64,000 nt of DNA from Candidatus Limnocylindrales bacterium (GTDB lineage Bacteria; Desulfobacterota; Binatia; UBA1149; CAITLU01). The position numbers were made by a program, and so were the translations under genes. Positions 27,922-36,609 of the stretch are shown one piece after another. The stretch covers positions 660,484-724,483 of the forward strand of contig DASPNR010000042.1 in NCBI GenBank assembly GCA_035626395.1, read 5' to 3'. Every line of letters starts with the position of its first letter. Position 1 is the stretch's first letter. The notes under the pieces were generated by a model. The model was not told where the DNA came from. It did no database searches and saw only the letters and a program-made list of their open reading frames with translations.

Positions 27922-28320
27922 TCATGCGAACAGCGTCCGTTGCGCGTAGAGCGTATCGACGTATTCCTTGACGCCCCTGATCTTCCCGCCGCCGATCTCG
28001 AACAGGAAGTGGTAATAGTTGTCGTAGGGAGCGCCCTTGGCGGTGGTGGCCTGGATGCGGACCTCGGCGGCAACCTTGCTGTCGTCGGCGACCATTCCGA
28101 GGATTTCGATCTTCATCGGCTGTGGCGCGTACAGCGAGACGCCCTTTCCGAACATGCCGAGCACCTCGTCCTTGCCGCGATAGGTGCCGGCCATGGGGGA
28201 GGAGGGCGGCACCCACCATGTGACGTCGTCGGCGAAGCTGCCGACCACCTTTTCGGTATTGCCCGCGCTGACGGCCTCGAAGTACTCGCGAATGAACTGC
28301 TTGTTGGCGTCGGCTCCCAT
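27922..28320 (-). CDS. SnoaL/NTF2-like protein
   Basis: The 132-residue product is a small cone-fold NTF2-like domain: NKQFIREYFEAVSAGNTEKVVGSFADDVTWWVPP at the N-terminus, then YRGKDEV and a YYHFLFEIGGGKIRGVKEYVDT strand pair. Such proteins act as isomerases, dehydratases or hydroxylases on polycyclic or steroid-like substrates, or merely bind them. It is the first gene of the minus-strand catabolic run, with an AAGGAG ribosome binding site. The divergent O-methyltransferase gene starts 203 bp away. Confidence 0.88.
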   Translation of the reverse strand: MGADANKQFIREYFEAVSAGNTEKVVGSFADDVTWWVPPSSPMAGTYRGKDEVLGMFGKGVSLYAPQPMKIEILGMVADDSKVAAEVRIQATTAKGAPYDNYYHFLFEIGGGKIRGVKEYVDTLYAQRTLFA

Positions 28321-28493
28321 CGTGCTCCTTGCAGATCCTCAGAGACGGGTTTAGCAGGGGTCGGGCCGCGAGATGGCCGGCAACGCTCGACGCGGCTCGC
28401 AGGGTCCCAGCCTGTCCGTTACGCCGCCGCGATGGTCGTCGCGACGGCAACCTCTGGATGGGCCGATGCTAACCTGACGCAGCCCGCCGAAGC

Positions 28494-28507
28494 AAGAACA
28501 CGTTCTA
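28494..28507. promoter_or_regulatory. KstR-like operator palindrome (minus strand TAGAACGTGTTCTT)
   Basis: On the plus strand it reads AAGAACACGTTCTA, one base from a perfect palindrome. It lies 16 bp upstream of the O-methyltransferase start at 28524 and 173 bp from the divergent SnoaL-like start at 28320, so it could control either or both operons. A repressor bound here would cover the plus-strand transcription start region. Confidence 0.6.
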
Positions 28508-28523
28508 CTCGGGAGGCCTCCTC

Positions 28524-29189
28524 ATGTCGGACATGCCCAAAGCCTTTCACCTTACGCCGCAGATCCAGCGTTACGTCGTCGAGCACAGCAAGGCGCCGGA
28601 CGAGGTGCAGCGGTCGCTGATCGAAGAAACCGAAGCCCTCGGCTTCGTCTCGATCATGCAGATCGCGCCGGAGCAGGGCGCGTTCATGGAGCAGCTCGCA
28701 CGCGCTCTCGGCGTCCGCCACGCCATCGAAGTAGGAACCTTCACTGGCTACTCCGCGCTCTGCGTGGCCCGCGCCCTTCCCGAAGGCGGGAAACTGATCT
28801 GCTGCGACATCAACGAGGAGTGGACGTCGATCGGACGACGGCATTGGCAGCGGGCGGGGGTGGCCGACAAGATCGACCTGCGCCTGGGCCCGGCTGCCGA
28901 GACGCTGGCGGCGCTTCCGGCCGATGCGGTCTTCGACCTGGCGTTCATCGATGCCGACAAGGGCGGATACAAGACCTACTACGAGGAGATCCTGAAGCGC
29001 CTCAAGCCCGGCGGCGTGATCCTGGTCGACAACGTGCTGTGGATGGGGTCGGTGGTCGATCCCGACAACACCGCCGAAGACACCATCGCCATCCGTGAGT
29101 TCAACGACTTCGTCGCCGGCGACTCTCGCGTCGAGGTCGCCATCCTGACCATCGGCGACGGCCTGTCGTTCATTCGCAAGAAAGGCTGA
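28524..29189 (+). CDS. Class I SAM-dependent O-methyltransferase (caffeoyl-CoA OMT type)
   Basis: The 221-residue product matches the cation-dependent O-methyltransferase family: AIEVGTFTGYSAL (SAM motif I, near residues 70-82), LICCDINEEW, then DLAFIDADKGGYKTYYEEIL with the metal-binding Asp, and GGVILVDNVLWMGSVVDP. It transfers a methyl group from SAM to a hydroxyl, classically of a catechol. It has a GGAGG ribosome binding site at 28511-28515 and a TAGAAC palindrome just upstream. It is followed 14 bp later by the aldehyde dehydrogenase gene. Confidence 0.93.
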   Translation: MSDMPKAFHLTPQIQRYVVEHSKAPDEVQRSLIEETEALGFVSIMQIAPEQGAFMEQLARALGVRHAIEVGTFTGYSALCVARALPEGGKLICCDINEEWTSIGRRHWQRAGVADKIDLRLGPAAETLAALPADAVFDLAFIDADKGGYKTYYEEILKRLKPGGVILVDNVLWMGSVVDPDNTAEDTIAIREFNDFVAGDSRVEVAILTIGDGLSFIRKKG

Positions 29190-29203
29190 GGCAAAGCAGC
29201 GCC

Positions 29204-30739
29204 ATGGCCATCGTTCGTTCGGGCGCGACCAGTGCGCAGGGCCGCCGCGTCCTGTCCCTCTCCAATCCCGCCACCGGCGAGGCGATCGACAGCATCGAGG
29301 TTGCCACGGCCGCCGACGTGCAGTCGGCGCTGGAAACGGCGCGCCGCGCGCAAGCCGCGTGGGGTGCGAGGCCGCCGGCCGAGCGCGGCGCGGTGCTCGA
29401 GCGGGCTGCACGCATCCTGGCCGGCCGCCACGAGCAGTTCGCGGACGTCATCGTGCGCGAGAGCGGCAAGCCGCGCCTGGAAGCGCTGTTCATGGAGGTG
29501 CTTCCGGGTTGCGACGTGCTGCAGTACTGGGGCAAGCGCGCGCCGCGCATCCTGGCGCCCGAGAAGAAGCGCATGCATCTGCTCGGCCTGCAGAAGAAGC
29601 TTCGCATCCTGTACCGGCCGCTCGGCGTCGTCGGCATCATCACGCCGTGGAACGGGCCTTTCGTGCTGGCGATCAATCCGGTGGCGCAGGCGCTGGTCGC
29701 CGGCAACGCCGTGCTGCTCAAGCCTTCGGAGGTCTCGCCGAAATCCAGCGGGCAGGTGCTCGACCTCTTCCGCGAGGCGGGGCTTCCCGAGGGAGTGCTG
29801 CAGGTCCTGTACGGCGACGGCGAGACCGGCGCCGCACTGGTGGAGGCGGGCTGCGACAAGATCTCCTTTACCGGCAGCGTCGGAACCGGTCGCAAGGTGG
29901 GCGAGAGCTGCGGTCGCAACCTGATTCCGTGCACGCTCGAGCTCGGCGGCAAGGACGCGATGATCGTGTGCGCGGACGCCGATCTTGAACGCGCCGCCAA
30001 TGGCGCCGTCTTCGGCTGCTTCCTCAATGCCGGGCAGGTGTGCATGTCGGTGGAGCGCGTCTACGTGGCCGAGGCCGTGGCGCAGGCTTTCATCGACAAG
30101 GTCGTGGCCAAGGTGAAGAGCCTGCGGCAGGGAAGCGGTGGCGAGTTCGACGTGGGACCGCTGTTCTGGGAGCCGCAGCTGTCGGTGGTGGAGCGGCACG
30201 TCGAGGATGCGCGCAGCAAGGGAGCGCGCATCCTGACCGGAGGCCGGCGCAACCAGACGCTGCCTGGGCTGTTCTACGAGCCGACCGTGCTCGTCGACGT
30301 CAGCGACGAGATGGCGGTGATGAAGGAAGAGACCTTCGGACCGGTGCTGCCCATCGTCGTCGTCCGTGACGAAGAGGAGGCCATCGCGCGCGCCAACGCC
30401 GGTGCCTACGGCCTGAGCGCCAGCGTATGGTCCAAGGACCGCGAGCGCGCGGTGTGCATCGCCGCGCGTCTTTGCGCGGGCTCGGTCTGCATCAATGATC
30501 ACGGCGTGACCTACGGCGCGACCGAGGCTCCGTTCGGCGGGCTCAAGGCCAGCGGCGTCGGCCAGGTCAACGGGGTGGCCGGGCCGCGCAGCTTCTGTCA
30601 TGCCCAGCCGATCCTGATCGATCGCATCGCCCCGGCCAGCGAGCAGGTCTGGTATCCATACACGCCCGCCAAGGAGAAGCAGATTCGCGCGACGATGCGG
30701 TGGGTGTGGGGGACCTCGCTCGGCCGCTGGATCTCCTGA
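29204..30739 (+). CDS. NAD(P)-dependent aldehyde dehydrogenase
   Basis: The 511-residue product is a full-length aldehyde dehydrogenase: IITPWNGPFVLAINP, LLKPSEVSP, FTGSVGTGRKV, catalytic Glu246 in LELGGKD and catalytic Cys280 in NAGQVCMS. KEETFGPVLPI and APFGGLKASG are also typical. It oxidises an aldehyde to the acid. About 40 extra residues at the C-terminus (PYTPAKEKQI...) resemble the tail of coniferyl- or long-chain-type enzymes. It is co-transcribed with the O-methyltransferase. Confidence 0.94.
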   Translation: MAIVRSGATSAQGRRVLSLSNPATGEAIDSIEVATAADVQSALETARRAQAAWGARPPAERGAVLERAARILAGRHEQFADVIVRESGKPRLEALFMEVLPGCDVLQYWGKRAPRILAPEKKRMHLLGLQKKLRILYRPLGVVGIITPWNGPFVLAINPVAQALVAGNAVLLKPSEVSPKSSGQVLDLFREAGLPEGVLQVLYGDGETGAALVEAGCDKISFTGSVGTGRKVGESCGRNLIPCTLELGGKDAMIVCADADLERAANGAVFGCFLNAGQVCMSVERVYVAEAVAQAFIDKVVAKVKSLRQGSGGEFDVGPLFWEPQLSVVERHVEDARSKGARILTGGRRNQTLPGLFYEPTVLVDVSDEMAVMKEETFGPVLPIVVVRDEEEAIARANAGAYGLSASVWSKDRERAVCIAARLCAGSVCINDHGVTYGATEAPFGGLKASGVGQVNGVAGPRSFCHAQPILIDRIAPASEQVWYPYTPAKEKQIRATMRWVWGTSLGRWIS

Positions 30740-30940
30740 CGCCGTTCGGCGGCGTCAGGATCGTCGCCCGGATTGCGCGGCCGCGATGGTACGAGAACGC
30801 ACTGCGGCTGCGGCTGCGGCAATCCGCGCCCGATTCGCCGATGGAGTGAACGAAGCGCTCGCGCAGCAGGTTCGAGGCGGCGGGACTGCACGCGCGGCGG
30901 CGAGGCTTCACTGCCGCCGCAGCCCTGCCGGTCGCCGCAG

Positions 30941-33643
30941 CTACCGGCAGACCAGCCGCGCGGCATCGCCGCTGCACGCGGGTCTGGCCTCACCCGGACC
31001 GTTCCATTGTGCCGAAGCGCATTCGGAGTCGCTGCCGAACGTGACGCTGGCCTGCACTGCATCCGCCGAAGGCAACGTCGTCGCCGGGCCCGCGCCGCGC
31101 ACCTTGAGCTGCAGCCGCCCCGGCTCGGACCCCGATCCGTTCTTGATGCGAATGCTGGTGATGCCGGCGACGGCGCCGGCGGCATTCTCGTAGATCCACC
31201 CCGAGCTCTTGAGCGTCCAGCCGGCGCCGCCGGGAATCGTCGCATCCACGAGATCGTCGATGACGATGCGCACGCCATGGACCGTCGGATCGACCGCATC
31301 AAAAGGCTCGGGCAGCACCGCCGCTCCGCTCAGCACCAACCGAAACGGCGCGGCCGATGCCCGCAGCCGCGCGCGCTGCAACGGAATGCCGCTCGTGCAT
31401 GCGTCGCCGCCGCCGCCGCCGCTCGCCCATTCCTGCAGCAGCGACCGCAACGCGAGCGGCTCGTTCTGCGGCTCGCCCTGGCCGTTCTGCGCGGCCGTGT
31501 TGCTGCCGTGGCAGTTGGCGCACACGCGGATCTCGCCGGATTGGAAGCTGATCCAGTTGCGCTCGCGCACGATGCCGTCGCCGTCGCTGTCGGTGAGCTG
31601 CCAGGTCAGCGCGCGGCGGGCGGGAACGATCGCGGCCATTGATCCGTCCGGCGCCAGCTTGACGGCTCCCGACGGCGAGCCCGGGCTTTGCGAGACGTAG
31701 GGACCGTGCATCGGCCGCGCCAGCAGGCGCCGTCCGGCCGACGGAGAGTCGATGCCGCCATAGCCGCGCAGATAGTCGCCCTGGAAGATCTGGAAGTGTG
31801 CGACCTCGTAGATCGTGCCGCCGGCCCCGAGCGTCTGCGTCCCGCCCGGCACGGCAAGGTTGAAGGGCTGCTGCAGGTCGCCGCGGTCGCGCATGGTGAC
31901 GTCGCGGCTGACGATCAGCGCGAGCTCGTGCTGGCGCAGGTAGTCGCGGAACTCCTCGACGTCCACGCCTTCGTCGGCGAATACGGCCGCTTCGATCGCC
32001 GGCAGCACCGATTGGCGCGGCGGCGGAACCGGCCGCGCTACGACCTCGACCGGATCGAGCTCCCACAGCGGGCCGTGGTAGGTGGCCAGCGAATCGGGCG
32101 TCCACCAGCTCAGGTTCTTGACGATGCCGCCGGTGAGGTTGGCAACCGGAGCGTAGAAGCCGCCCGATGACTCGAGCACCTTGATGCGGTAGGCGTAGTT
32201 CCAGTTCGGGGCCGCGGTCGTGCCGAGGTTGGTTGCGTAGCCGGTGGCGGCCGTGTGCACGGCAAGGAGCTGGCCGTCGCTCATGGGCAGCGGGTTGCGG
32301 AAGTATCCCGTCGAAGCGGGTACGTCGGTGCCCGAGGTGACGCGGCTCAGGATCATGTTCTCCGGGTTGACGCCGGGAGCACCGGTGATGCGCATGAGAG
32401 TTCCGCCCGAGGCGGTGCCGAACTCCTGCGCGTGCGTGGTCAGGAAATCGCCGGGGCTGGTGGGGTCCTCGCGAAGATGGAACAGCCCGGTCGAGCCCTG
32501 GATGTAGAGCGTGTTGTCGTGCGTGCTCTGCGGCGTGTAGTAGCTCAGGTTCGGATCGTTGGTGAAGCTGCCGTCGGTGTAGGCGCCGCCGATCTCCTGC
32601 CGCCCGATGTGGTTGAGCGTCTCCTCGGCCGTGCCGTCCTGGTTCATCTCCCACGGCAGGAAATGGTTGAACGAATGCGGCGGATGGATCGCCGAGTAGG
32701 AGGGGTCGTTCATCGTGCGCGGCTCGGGAAAAACCTCGGCGCCGGCCAATGACGTCGTCTTGGGCGCATCGGCAGCTTCGCTGGCATACGTAAAGGCACC
32801 GTAGGTTGCCGCCGTGCCGGGTGCGTCGCCCTGCTGATCGCGCTGCAGATGGTCCCACTTCGTGAAGATCACGCGCCCGAAGCTGTCGAGCGACAGCGAG
32901 GTGACGCCGCTCGGCGCATGCTCGAGCAGCACGACCTCGCCGCTTGTCTCGTCGAGCGAGTAGATGCCGGCCACGATGGGCGTGGACTCGTACTCGTCGC
33001 GCTGCGGATAATGATGCGGCAGGCCCGTGCTCGGCCGATCGGAGATGAAGAGGATGCGCCCGTCGGTGGCGTAGATCGGCGAGACGTTGTTGAAGTCCTG
33101 CGGCTGGCCTGCGACGTAGCGGATCTGGGCGGTCTCGCCTGCGCCGAAGCCGCTGACTTCGTAGATCTGCCACCGGTACTGGTTGATCTGGTACTGCGCC
33201 GTCGGCGCTCCGACCACCATGGAAAACAGGGCCTTCTGCCCGCTCCAGTGCACGGTCGGCTCGCGCACGGCGATTGAGCCGGCTCCCTGCATTCCGGCAT
33301 TGCCATAGCCGGCTTCCGCCGTCAGGAACCGCAGGCTTCCGTCGGGAAGGCGAAGCACCAGATCGCCGCCGCGCGGGGCGCTGGGGATGGTCGCCTGGTG
33401 GTTGCCGAAAACCGCGGTCGACGTGCCGAAGCCCGCCACCGGGTTCTGCGTCACGAACAGCACGGGATTGCCCGTGACGACCTGGGCGGTTGCCGTTGCC
33501 GGCCATGTCGCGATGAGCATGAGCGCCGCCGTGGCAACGGCAACGGTGGCGATCAGCGCGGCGCGCAGCCACGACCAGTCGGGCACGGATGACGCAGTGC
33601 GGACATTTTCCCGCTCCTCGGGCTCATAGGATGTGGAGCTCAT
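30941..33643 (-). CDS. Hydrazine-synthase-alpha-like exported haem protein
   Basis: The 900-residue product has an N-terminal membrane or signal segment (ALIATVAVATAALMLIATW, residues about 28-46), then beta-propeller-like repeats with ILFISDRP. It carries the family blocks RVIFTKWDHLQRDQQGD and SFNHFLPWEMNQDGTAEETLNHIGRQE, known from HzsA-like proteins found well beyond anammox bacteria. A single CANCH haem-c site is near residue 707. The last 150 residues form a separate domain shared with the secreted protein at 35130. The ATG at 33643 follows GGGGG. It probably acts in the periplasm in redox chemistry; hydrazine synthesis itself is very unlikely without HzsB and HzsC. No neighbour suggests a partner. 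Confidence 0.78.
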   Translation of the reverse strand: MSSTSYEPEERENVRTASSVPDWSWLRAALIATVAVATAALMLIATWPATATAQVVTGNPVLFVTQNPVAGFGTSTAVFGNHQATIPSAPRGGDLVLRLPDGSLRFLTAEAGYGNAGMQGAGSIAVREPTVHWSGQKALFSMVVGAPTAQYQINQYRWQIYEVSGFGAGETAQIRYVAGQPQDFNNVSPIYATDGRILFISDRPSTGLPHHYPQRDEYESTPIVAGIYSLDETSGEVVLLEHAPSGVTSLSLDSFGRVIFTKWDHLQRDQQGDAPGTAATYGAFTYASEAADAPKTTSLAGAEVFPEPRTMNDPSYSAIHPPHSFNHFLPWEMNQDGTAEETLNHIGRQEIGGAYTDGSFTNDPNLSYYTPQSTHDNTLYIQGSTGLFHLREDPTSPGDFLTTHAQEFGTASGGTLMRITGAPGVNPENMILSRVTSGTDVPASTGYFRNPLPMSDGQLLAVHTAATGYATNLGTTAAPNWNYAYRIKVLESSGGFYAPVANLTGGIVKNLSWWTPDSLATYHGPLWELDPVEVVARPVPPPRQSVLPAIEAAVFADEGVDVEEFRDYLRQHELALIVSRDVTMRDRGDLQQPFNLAVPGGTQTLGAGGTIYEVAHFQIFQGDYLRGYGGIDSPSAGRRLLARPMHGPYVSQSPGSPSGAVKLAPDGSMAAIVPARRALTWQLTDSDGDGIVRERNWISFQSGEIRVCANCHGSNTAAQNGQGEPQNEPLALRSLLQEWASGGGGGDACTSGIPLQRARLRASAAPFRLVLSGAAVLPEPFDAVDPTVHGVRIVIDDLVDATIPGGAGWTLKSSGWIYENAAGAVAGITSIRIKNGSGSEPGRLQLKVRGAGPATTLPSADAVQASVTFGSDSECASAQWNGPGEARPACSGDAARLVCR

Positions 33644-33823
33644 CGAATCCCCCTTTTCGACGACAGATCGCGAAGATGGCGCACGGGCCGTCGTGCGCCC
33701 GCCGCTGCCTGCCGCCGTCAACGCCAAGGCGTGACGCGGCATGGAACGGCGTGACGTGCGCCGGTGCAGGATTCGCGCCGGTCGTGGTTCGGCCCCGTTC
33801 CTGATTTCCGCTAGACGCGGCCC

Positions 33824-34831
33824 ATGAAGCTCGGACTGATGATCGGTTATTGGCAGGGCGGTGCGCCCGGCGATTTCGTCACGTTGGCCAGGGAGGCCGA
33901 AAACCTCGGCTACGAGTCGGTGTGGACGGCCGAGGCCTACGGCTCCGATGCCTTCACCCCGCTGGCATGGATCGGCGCCAACACCAGCCGCATCAAGCTC
34001 GGCACGGCGGTCGCGCAGATCTCGGCTCGTACGCCGGCCTGCGTCGCCATGACGGCGACCACCCTCGATTACATGTCAGGCGGCCGCCTGATTCTGGGCA
34101 TCGGCGTCAGCGGCCCGCAGGTGGTGGAGGGGTGGTACGGAATGCCGTTCGCCAAGCCGTTCACGCGCACGCGCGAATTCATCGAAATCGTGCGCACGAT
34201 GATCAAGCGCGAGGGCCCCGTCTCCTTCGACGGACAATACTACCAGCTGCCCTACAATGGCCCCGGCTCCGTGGGCCTGGGCAAGCCGCTCAAGCTCATC
34301 ACGCATCCGTTGCGCGACTGCATTCCCATCTACCTCGGCGCCGAAGGGCCCAAGAACGTACGGCTTGCGGCCGACGTCGCCGACGGATGGCTGCCCATGT
34401 TCTTCTCGCCATACCGCACGCACGTCTATTCGGAGGCACTCGATCATCTGCGGCCGGGTTTCGAGATCGCGTGCATGGCGCAGGTCGTGGTGGGCTCGGA
34501 CGTTTCGGCGTGCCTGATCCCGGTGAAGTGGATGCTCGCGTTCTACATCGGCGGCATGGGCGCCAAGGACAAGAACTTCCACGTCAACATCATGTCGCGC
34601 ATGGGCTTCGAGGCCGAAGTCCGGAAAGTGCAGGAGCTCTTCCTCGGCGGCGATCGTGCCGCCGCCGCCGAGGCTGTGCCCGATCAGCTCGCCGACGAGA
34701 TCTCGCTCGTCGGGCCGCCCGAGCGCATCCGCGAGCGCCTGCAGGCGTGGAAGGAGAGCCCGGTGACGCAGCTTCTCGCTGGCACGCAGGACGTCGAGGC
34801 GCTGAGAGTGCTGGCGGAGGCGGCGGCGTGA
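33824..34831 (+). CDS. LLM-class F420-dependent oxidoreductase
   Basis: The 335-residue product is of the MSMEG/Rv-type LLM F420 group: MKLGLMIGYW at the start, then GYESVWTAEAYGSDAFTPLAWIGANTSRIKLGTAVAQISARTP and RLILGIGVSGPQVVEGWYG. CIPIYLGAEGPKNVRLAADVADGWLPMFF follows. It likely uses F420 in an oxidation or reduction of a ketone or alcohol. It is divergent from the haem-protein gene (180 bp between starts) and shows no strong ribosome binding site before the ATG at 33824. Confidence 0.92.
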   Translation: MKLGLMIGYWQGGAPGDFVTLAREAENLGYESVWTAEAYGSDAFTPLAWIGANTSRIKLGTAVAQISARTPACVAMTATTLDYMSGGRLILGIGVSGPQVVEGWYGMPFAKPFTRTREFIEIVRTMIKREGPVSFDGQYYQLPYNGPGSVGLGKPLKLITHPLRDCIPIYLGAEGPKNVRLAADVADGWLPMFFSPYRTHVYSEALDHLRPGFEIACMAQVVVGSDVSACLIPVKWMLAFYIGGMGAKDKNFHVNIMSRMGFEAEVRKVQELFLGGDRAAAAEAVPDQLADEISLVGPPERIRERLQAWKESPVTQLLAGTQDVEALRVLAEAAA

Positions 34832-35129
34832 CCCGCAGCGGCGGCTCGCCGCCCGCACAAACCTGACTGCAGTTCATCGAATCACGAAACCGGGCAGGCA
34901 CTGCGCCCCAATTCGGACAAATTCCGGACAACGCCTTTTTCGCTGCGCCTCGTGCGCCGCCGGCCGCTAAGGTGTGCCGTCGGTCGGGTTCCCGGCCGCA
35001 GCACCACCGTGACCGCCGCCGCTGCGACAATGATGATTTTCACCGAGCCGGAATTGGCGCAGGTGTGACGAGCAGCTAACGGTGGCTGACGAATCGGGCC
35101 GAAACGGTCCGCGCAAACGGAGGGCATTC
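34832..35129. other. 298-bp non-coding leader before the secreted protein at 35130
   Basis: The stretch has lower GC patches, including an imperfect direct repeat (ttcggacaaa and ttccggacaac near 34914-34932). It should hold the promoter of the gene at 35130. I see no convincing terminator for the LLM gene and no RNA gene. Confidence 0.45.
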
Positions 35130-36440
35130 ATGAAAAAGGCAATCATTGCCGCAATGATGACAGGGGCGCTGGGCGTGGCGTCGCCGGCACTGGCGATCGT
35201 CGACGCGTTCGATGACTTCGACCGGGCTGACGGTCCGCCCGGCACGAATTGGGAAGCCATTACCGTGGCACCGTTTCCGCTGTTCGAGATCAGCGCAAAT
35301 CAGGCTTGTTCAGACGCGACTGCCCTCGGGCTGTGGCACGAGCAGCTGTGCGGCGACGCCCACACGGTCGATCTCATCATCAGTGCGACCAATGTCGAAG
35401 AGCTGCGCAACGACATCATCATTGCTAGCGGTGACTTCGGAAGCGTTGCGCTCGTTGGCATCGATCCTGGGATGAGCTCGGGTGCGAGCGGAACCGGAGT
35501 TCTACGCATCCGCGATCCCTTCGCTGAGGTCGACTTGGCGCGCGGCAGCGGCTTCGCCATTGCGGCCGATACGCAGTATCGGGTGAACATCGAGCTCGAT
35601 TCAACGGGCGACGTGACCGCTACGGTGTCGACCTTGGGCGGGTCCCTGCTGGACACCGTCAGCGCAGCGACCACCGTAGAAGGCTTTTCGCACTTCGGTA
35701 TCCTCGTCGGCGACAACGAAACCGCCGACACCCGCCGCAGCTGCGCCGACGACTTCACGGTCGTCGTCACCAACCGCGTCACCTGTCCGGAACCGACCAC
35801 GACCACCACCATCGACGTCACGACCACCGTCGGCCCCACCACGACCACCGTCGGCCCCACCACGACCACGGAGTCGCCGACGACGACCACCGAGGATTCC
35901 ACCACCACGACGACGCTTCCGACGCCGACGCTGTGCGATCCTGACTTCGACTGCCGCCTCAATGCCGCGGCGCCGGGCAAGAGCAGCATCAAGATCTCGA
36001 CGAAGGTTGAGTCCAAGCACTCGCTCAAGTTCAAGCTCGGGAAGGGCGACGCTGCGGGCCTCGAAGAGTTCGGAGATGCCACGAGCGAGACCACCAGCTA
36101 TGAGCTGTGCCTGTACGACACGCGCGGCCTGATCCTGTCGACGCCCATCGAGGGCGGCGAGTTCTGGACGGCTGCGGGAACCGGATTCAAGTACACCAAC
36201 AAGACCGGCAACCAGTTCGGCATCACGAGCGTGAAGATCAGCGCCACCGGCCAGGACGAAAAGACCCAGATACAGGTGGGCGGCAAAGGCCCGGCGTTCG
36301 AGGGACCCGATCTTCCGGTCGAGGGAACCCTGACTGCGCAGTTCATGGCGCAGACGGCGGCTGGAAAGCAGTGTTGGGAGCTCGAGTTTTCCGCGCCGAG
36401 CTCGTCGTCCGACAGCGGCTACAGCGCCAAGGCGCCATAG
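35130..36440 (+). CDS. Secreted LamG-like protein with Thr-rich heptad linker and shared C-terminal domain
   Basis: The 436-residue product starts at 35130 (MKKAIIAAMMTGALGVASPALA), directly behind GGAGGG; an in-frame start 16 codons earlier would spoil the signal peptide. Residues about 24-230 look like a concanavalin/LamG-like jelly roll (DAFDDFDRADG...). A linker of (VGP/ESP/EDS)TTTT heptads follows. The last 165 residues, from CDPDFDCR, form a domain with KSSIKI, ELCLYDTRG, GTGFKYTNKTGNQFGITSVKI and a terminal CWELEF. This domain also ends the haem protein at 30941. The product is probably surface-exposed; the ligand is unknown. Confidence 0.88.
   Translation: MKKAIIAAMMTGALGVASPALAIVDAFDDFDRADGPPGTNWEAITVAPFPLFEISANQACSDATALGLWHEQLCGDAHTVDLIISATNVEELRNDIIIASGDFGSVALVGIDPGMSSGASGTGVLRIRDPFAEVDLARGSGFAIAADTQYRVNIELDSTGDVTATVSTLGGSLLDTVSAATTVEGFSHFGILVGDNETADTRRSCADDFTVVVTNRVTCPEPTTTTTIDVTTTVGPTTTTVGPTTTTESPTTTTEDSTTTTTLPTPTLCDPDFDCRLNAAAPGKSSIKISTKVESKHSLKFKLGKGDAAGLEEFGDATSETTSYELCLYDTRGLILSTPIEGGEFWTAAGTGFKYTNKTGNQFGITSVKISATGQDEKTQIQVGGKGPAFEGPDLPVEGTLTAQFMAQTAAGKQCWELEFSAPSSSSDSGYSAKAP
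35829..35912 (+). repeat. Four 21-bp units encoding heptads ending TTTT
   Basis: Units begin at 35829, 35850, 35871 and 35892 and encode VGPTTTT twice, ESPTTTT and EDSTTTT. The first two units differ at only one base. The period equals that of the Thr linker at 5511-5594 in an unrelated protein. Confidence 0.85.
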
Positions 36441-36451
36441 CCGGCCGTGCG

Positions 36452-36482
36452 GCAGCCGGCCGACTGCTGCTCGGCCGGCTGC
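36452..36482. terminator. Hairpin terminator candidate 1
   Basis: A 12-bp perfect stem (gcagccggccga paired with tcggccggctgc) closes a 7-nt loop, 11 bp after the stop of the gene at 35130. No T-tract follows directly, though ccaaaacc comes soon after. Confidence 0.6.
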
Positions 36483-36515
36483 GACTCCAAAACCGGCCTT
36501 CGGCTCGGCGGGCGC

Positions 36516-36554
36516 GTGCGGATCCTCTCGCGGCTTGCGCGGGAGGATCCGCAC
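36516..36554. terminator. Hairpin terminator candidate 2
   Basis: A 12-bp perfect stem (gtgcggatcctc paired with gaggatccgcac) is extended inward, past one mismatch, by cgcg paired with cgcg. It is the middle of three hairpins between convergent genes and is symmetric, so either strand could use it. Confidence 0.6.
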
Positions 36555-36582
36555 TTCGCCTGAGAGCCGCCTGGAGGCATCC

Positions 36583-36609
36583 TGCCGCGGCCTGGTTCAG
36601 GCCGCGGCA
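36583..36609. terminator. Hairpin overlapping the stop of the di-iron MBL gene
   Basis: A 12-bp perfect stem (tgccgcggcctg paired with caggccgcggca) with a 3-nt loop spans the stop codon at 36597-36599 of the minus-strand gene. It may terminate or protect that transcript's 3' end. Confidence 0.6.

Noticed and set aside
28979..30601. A minus-strand frame of 540 codons opposite the aldehyde dehydrogenase
   Set aside because: The plus strand has all ALDH motifs; the antisense frame has none and lacks a ribosome binding site.
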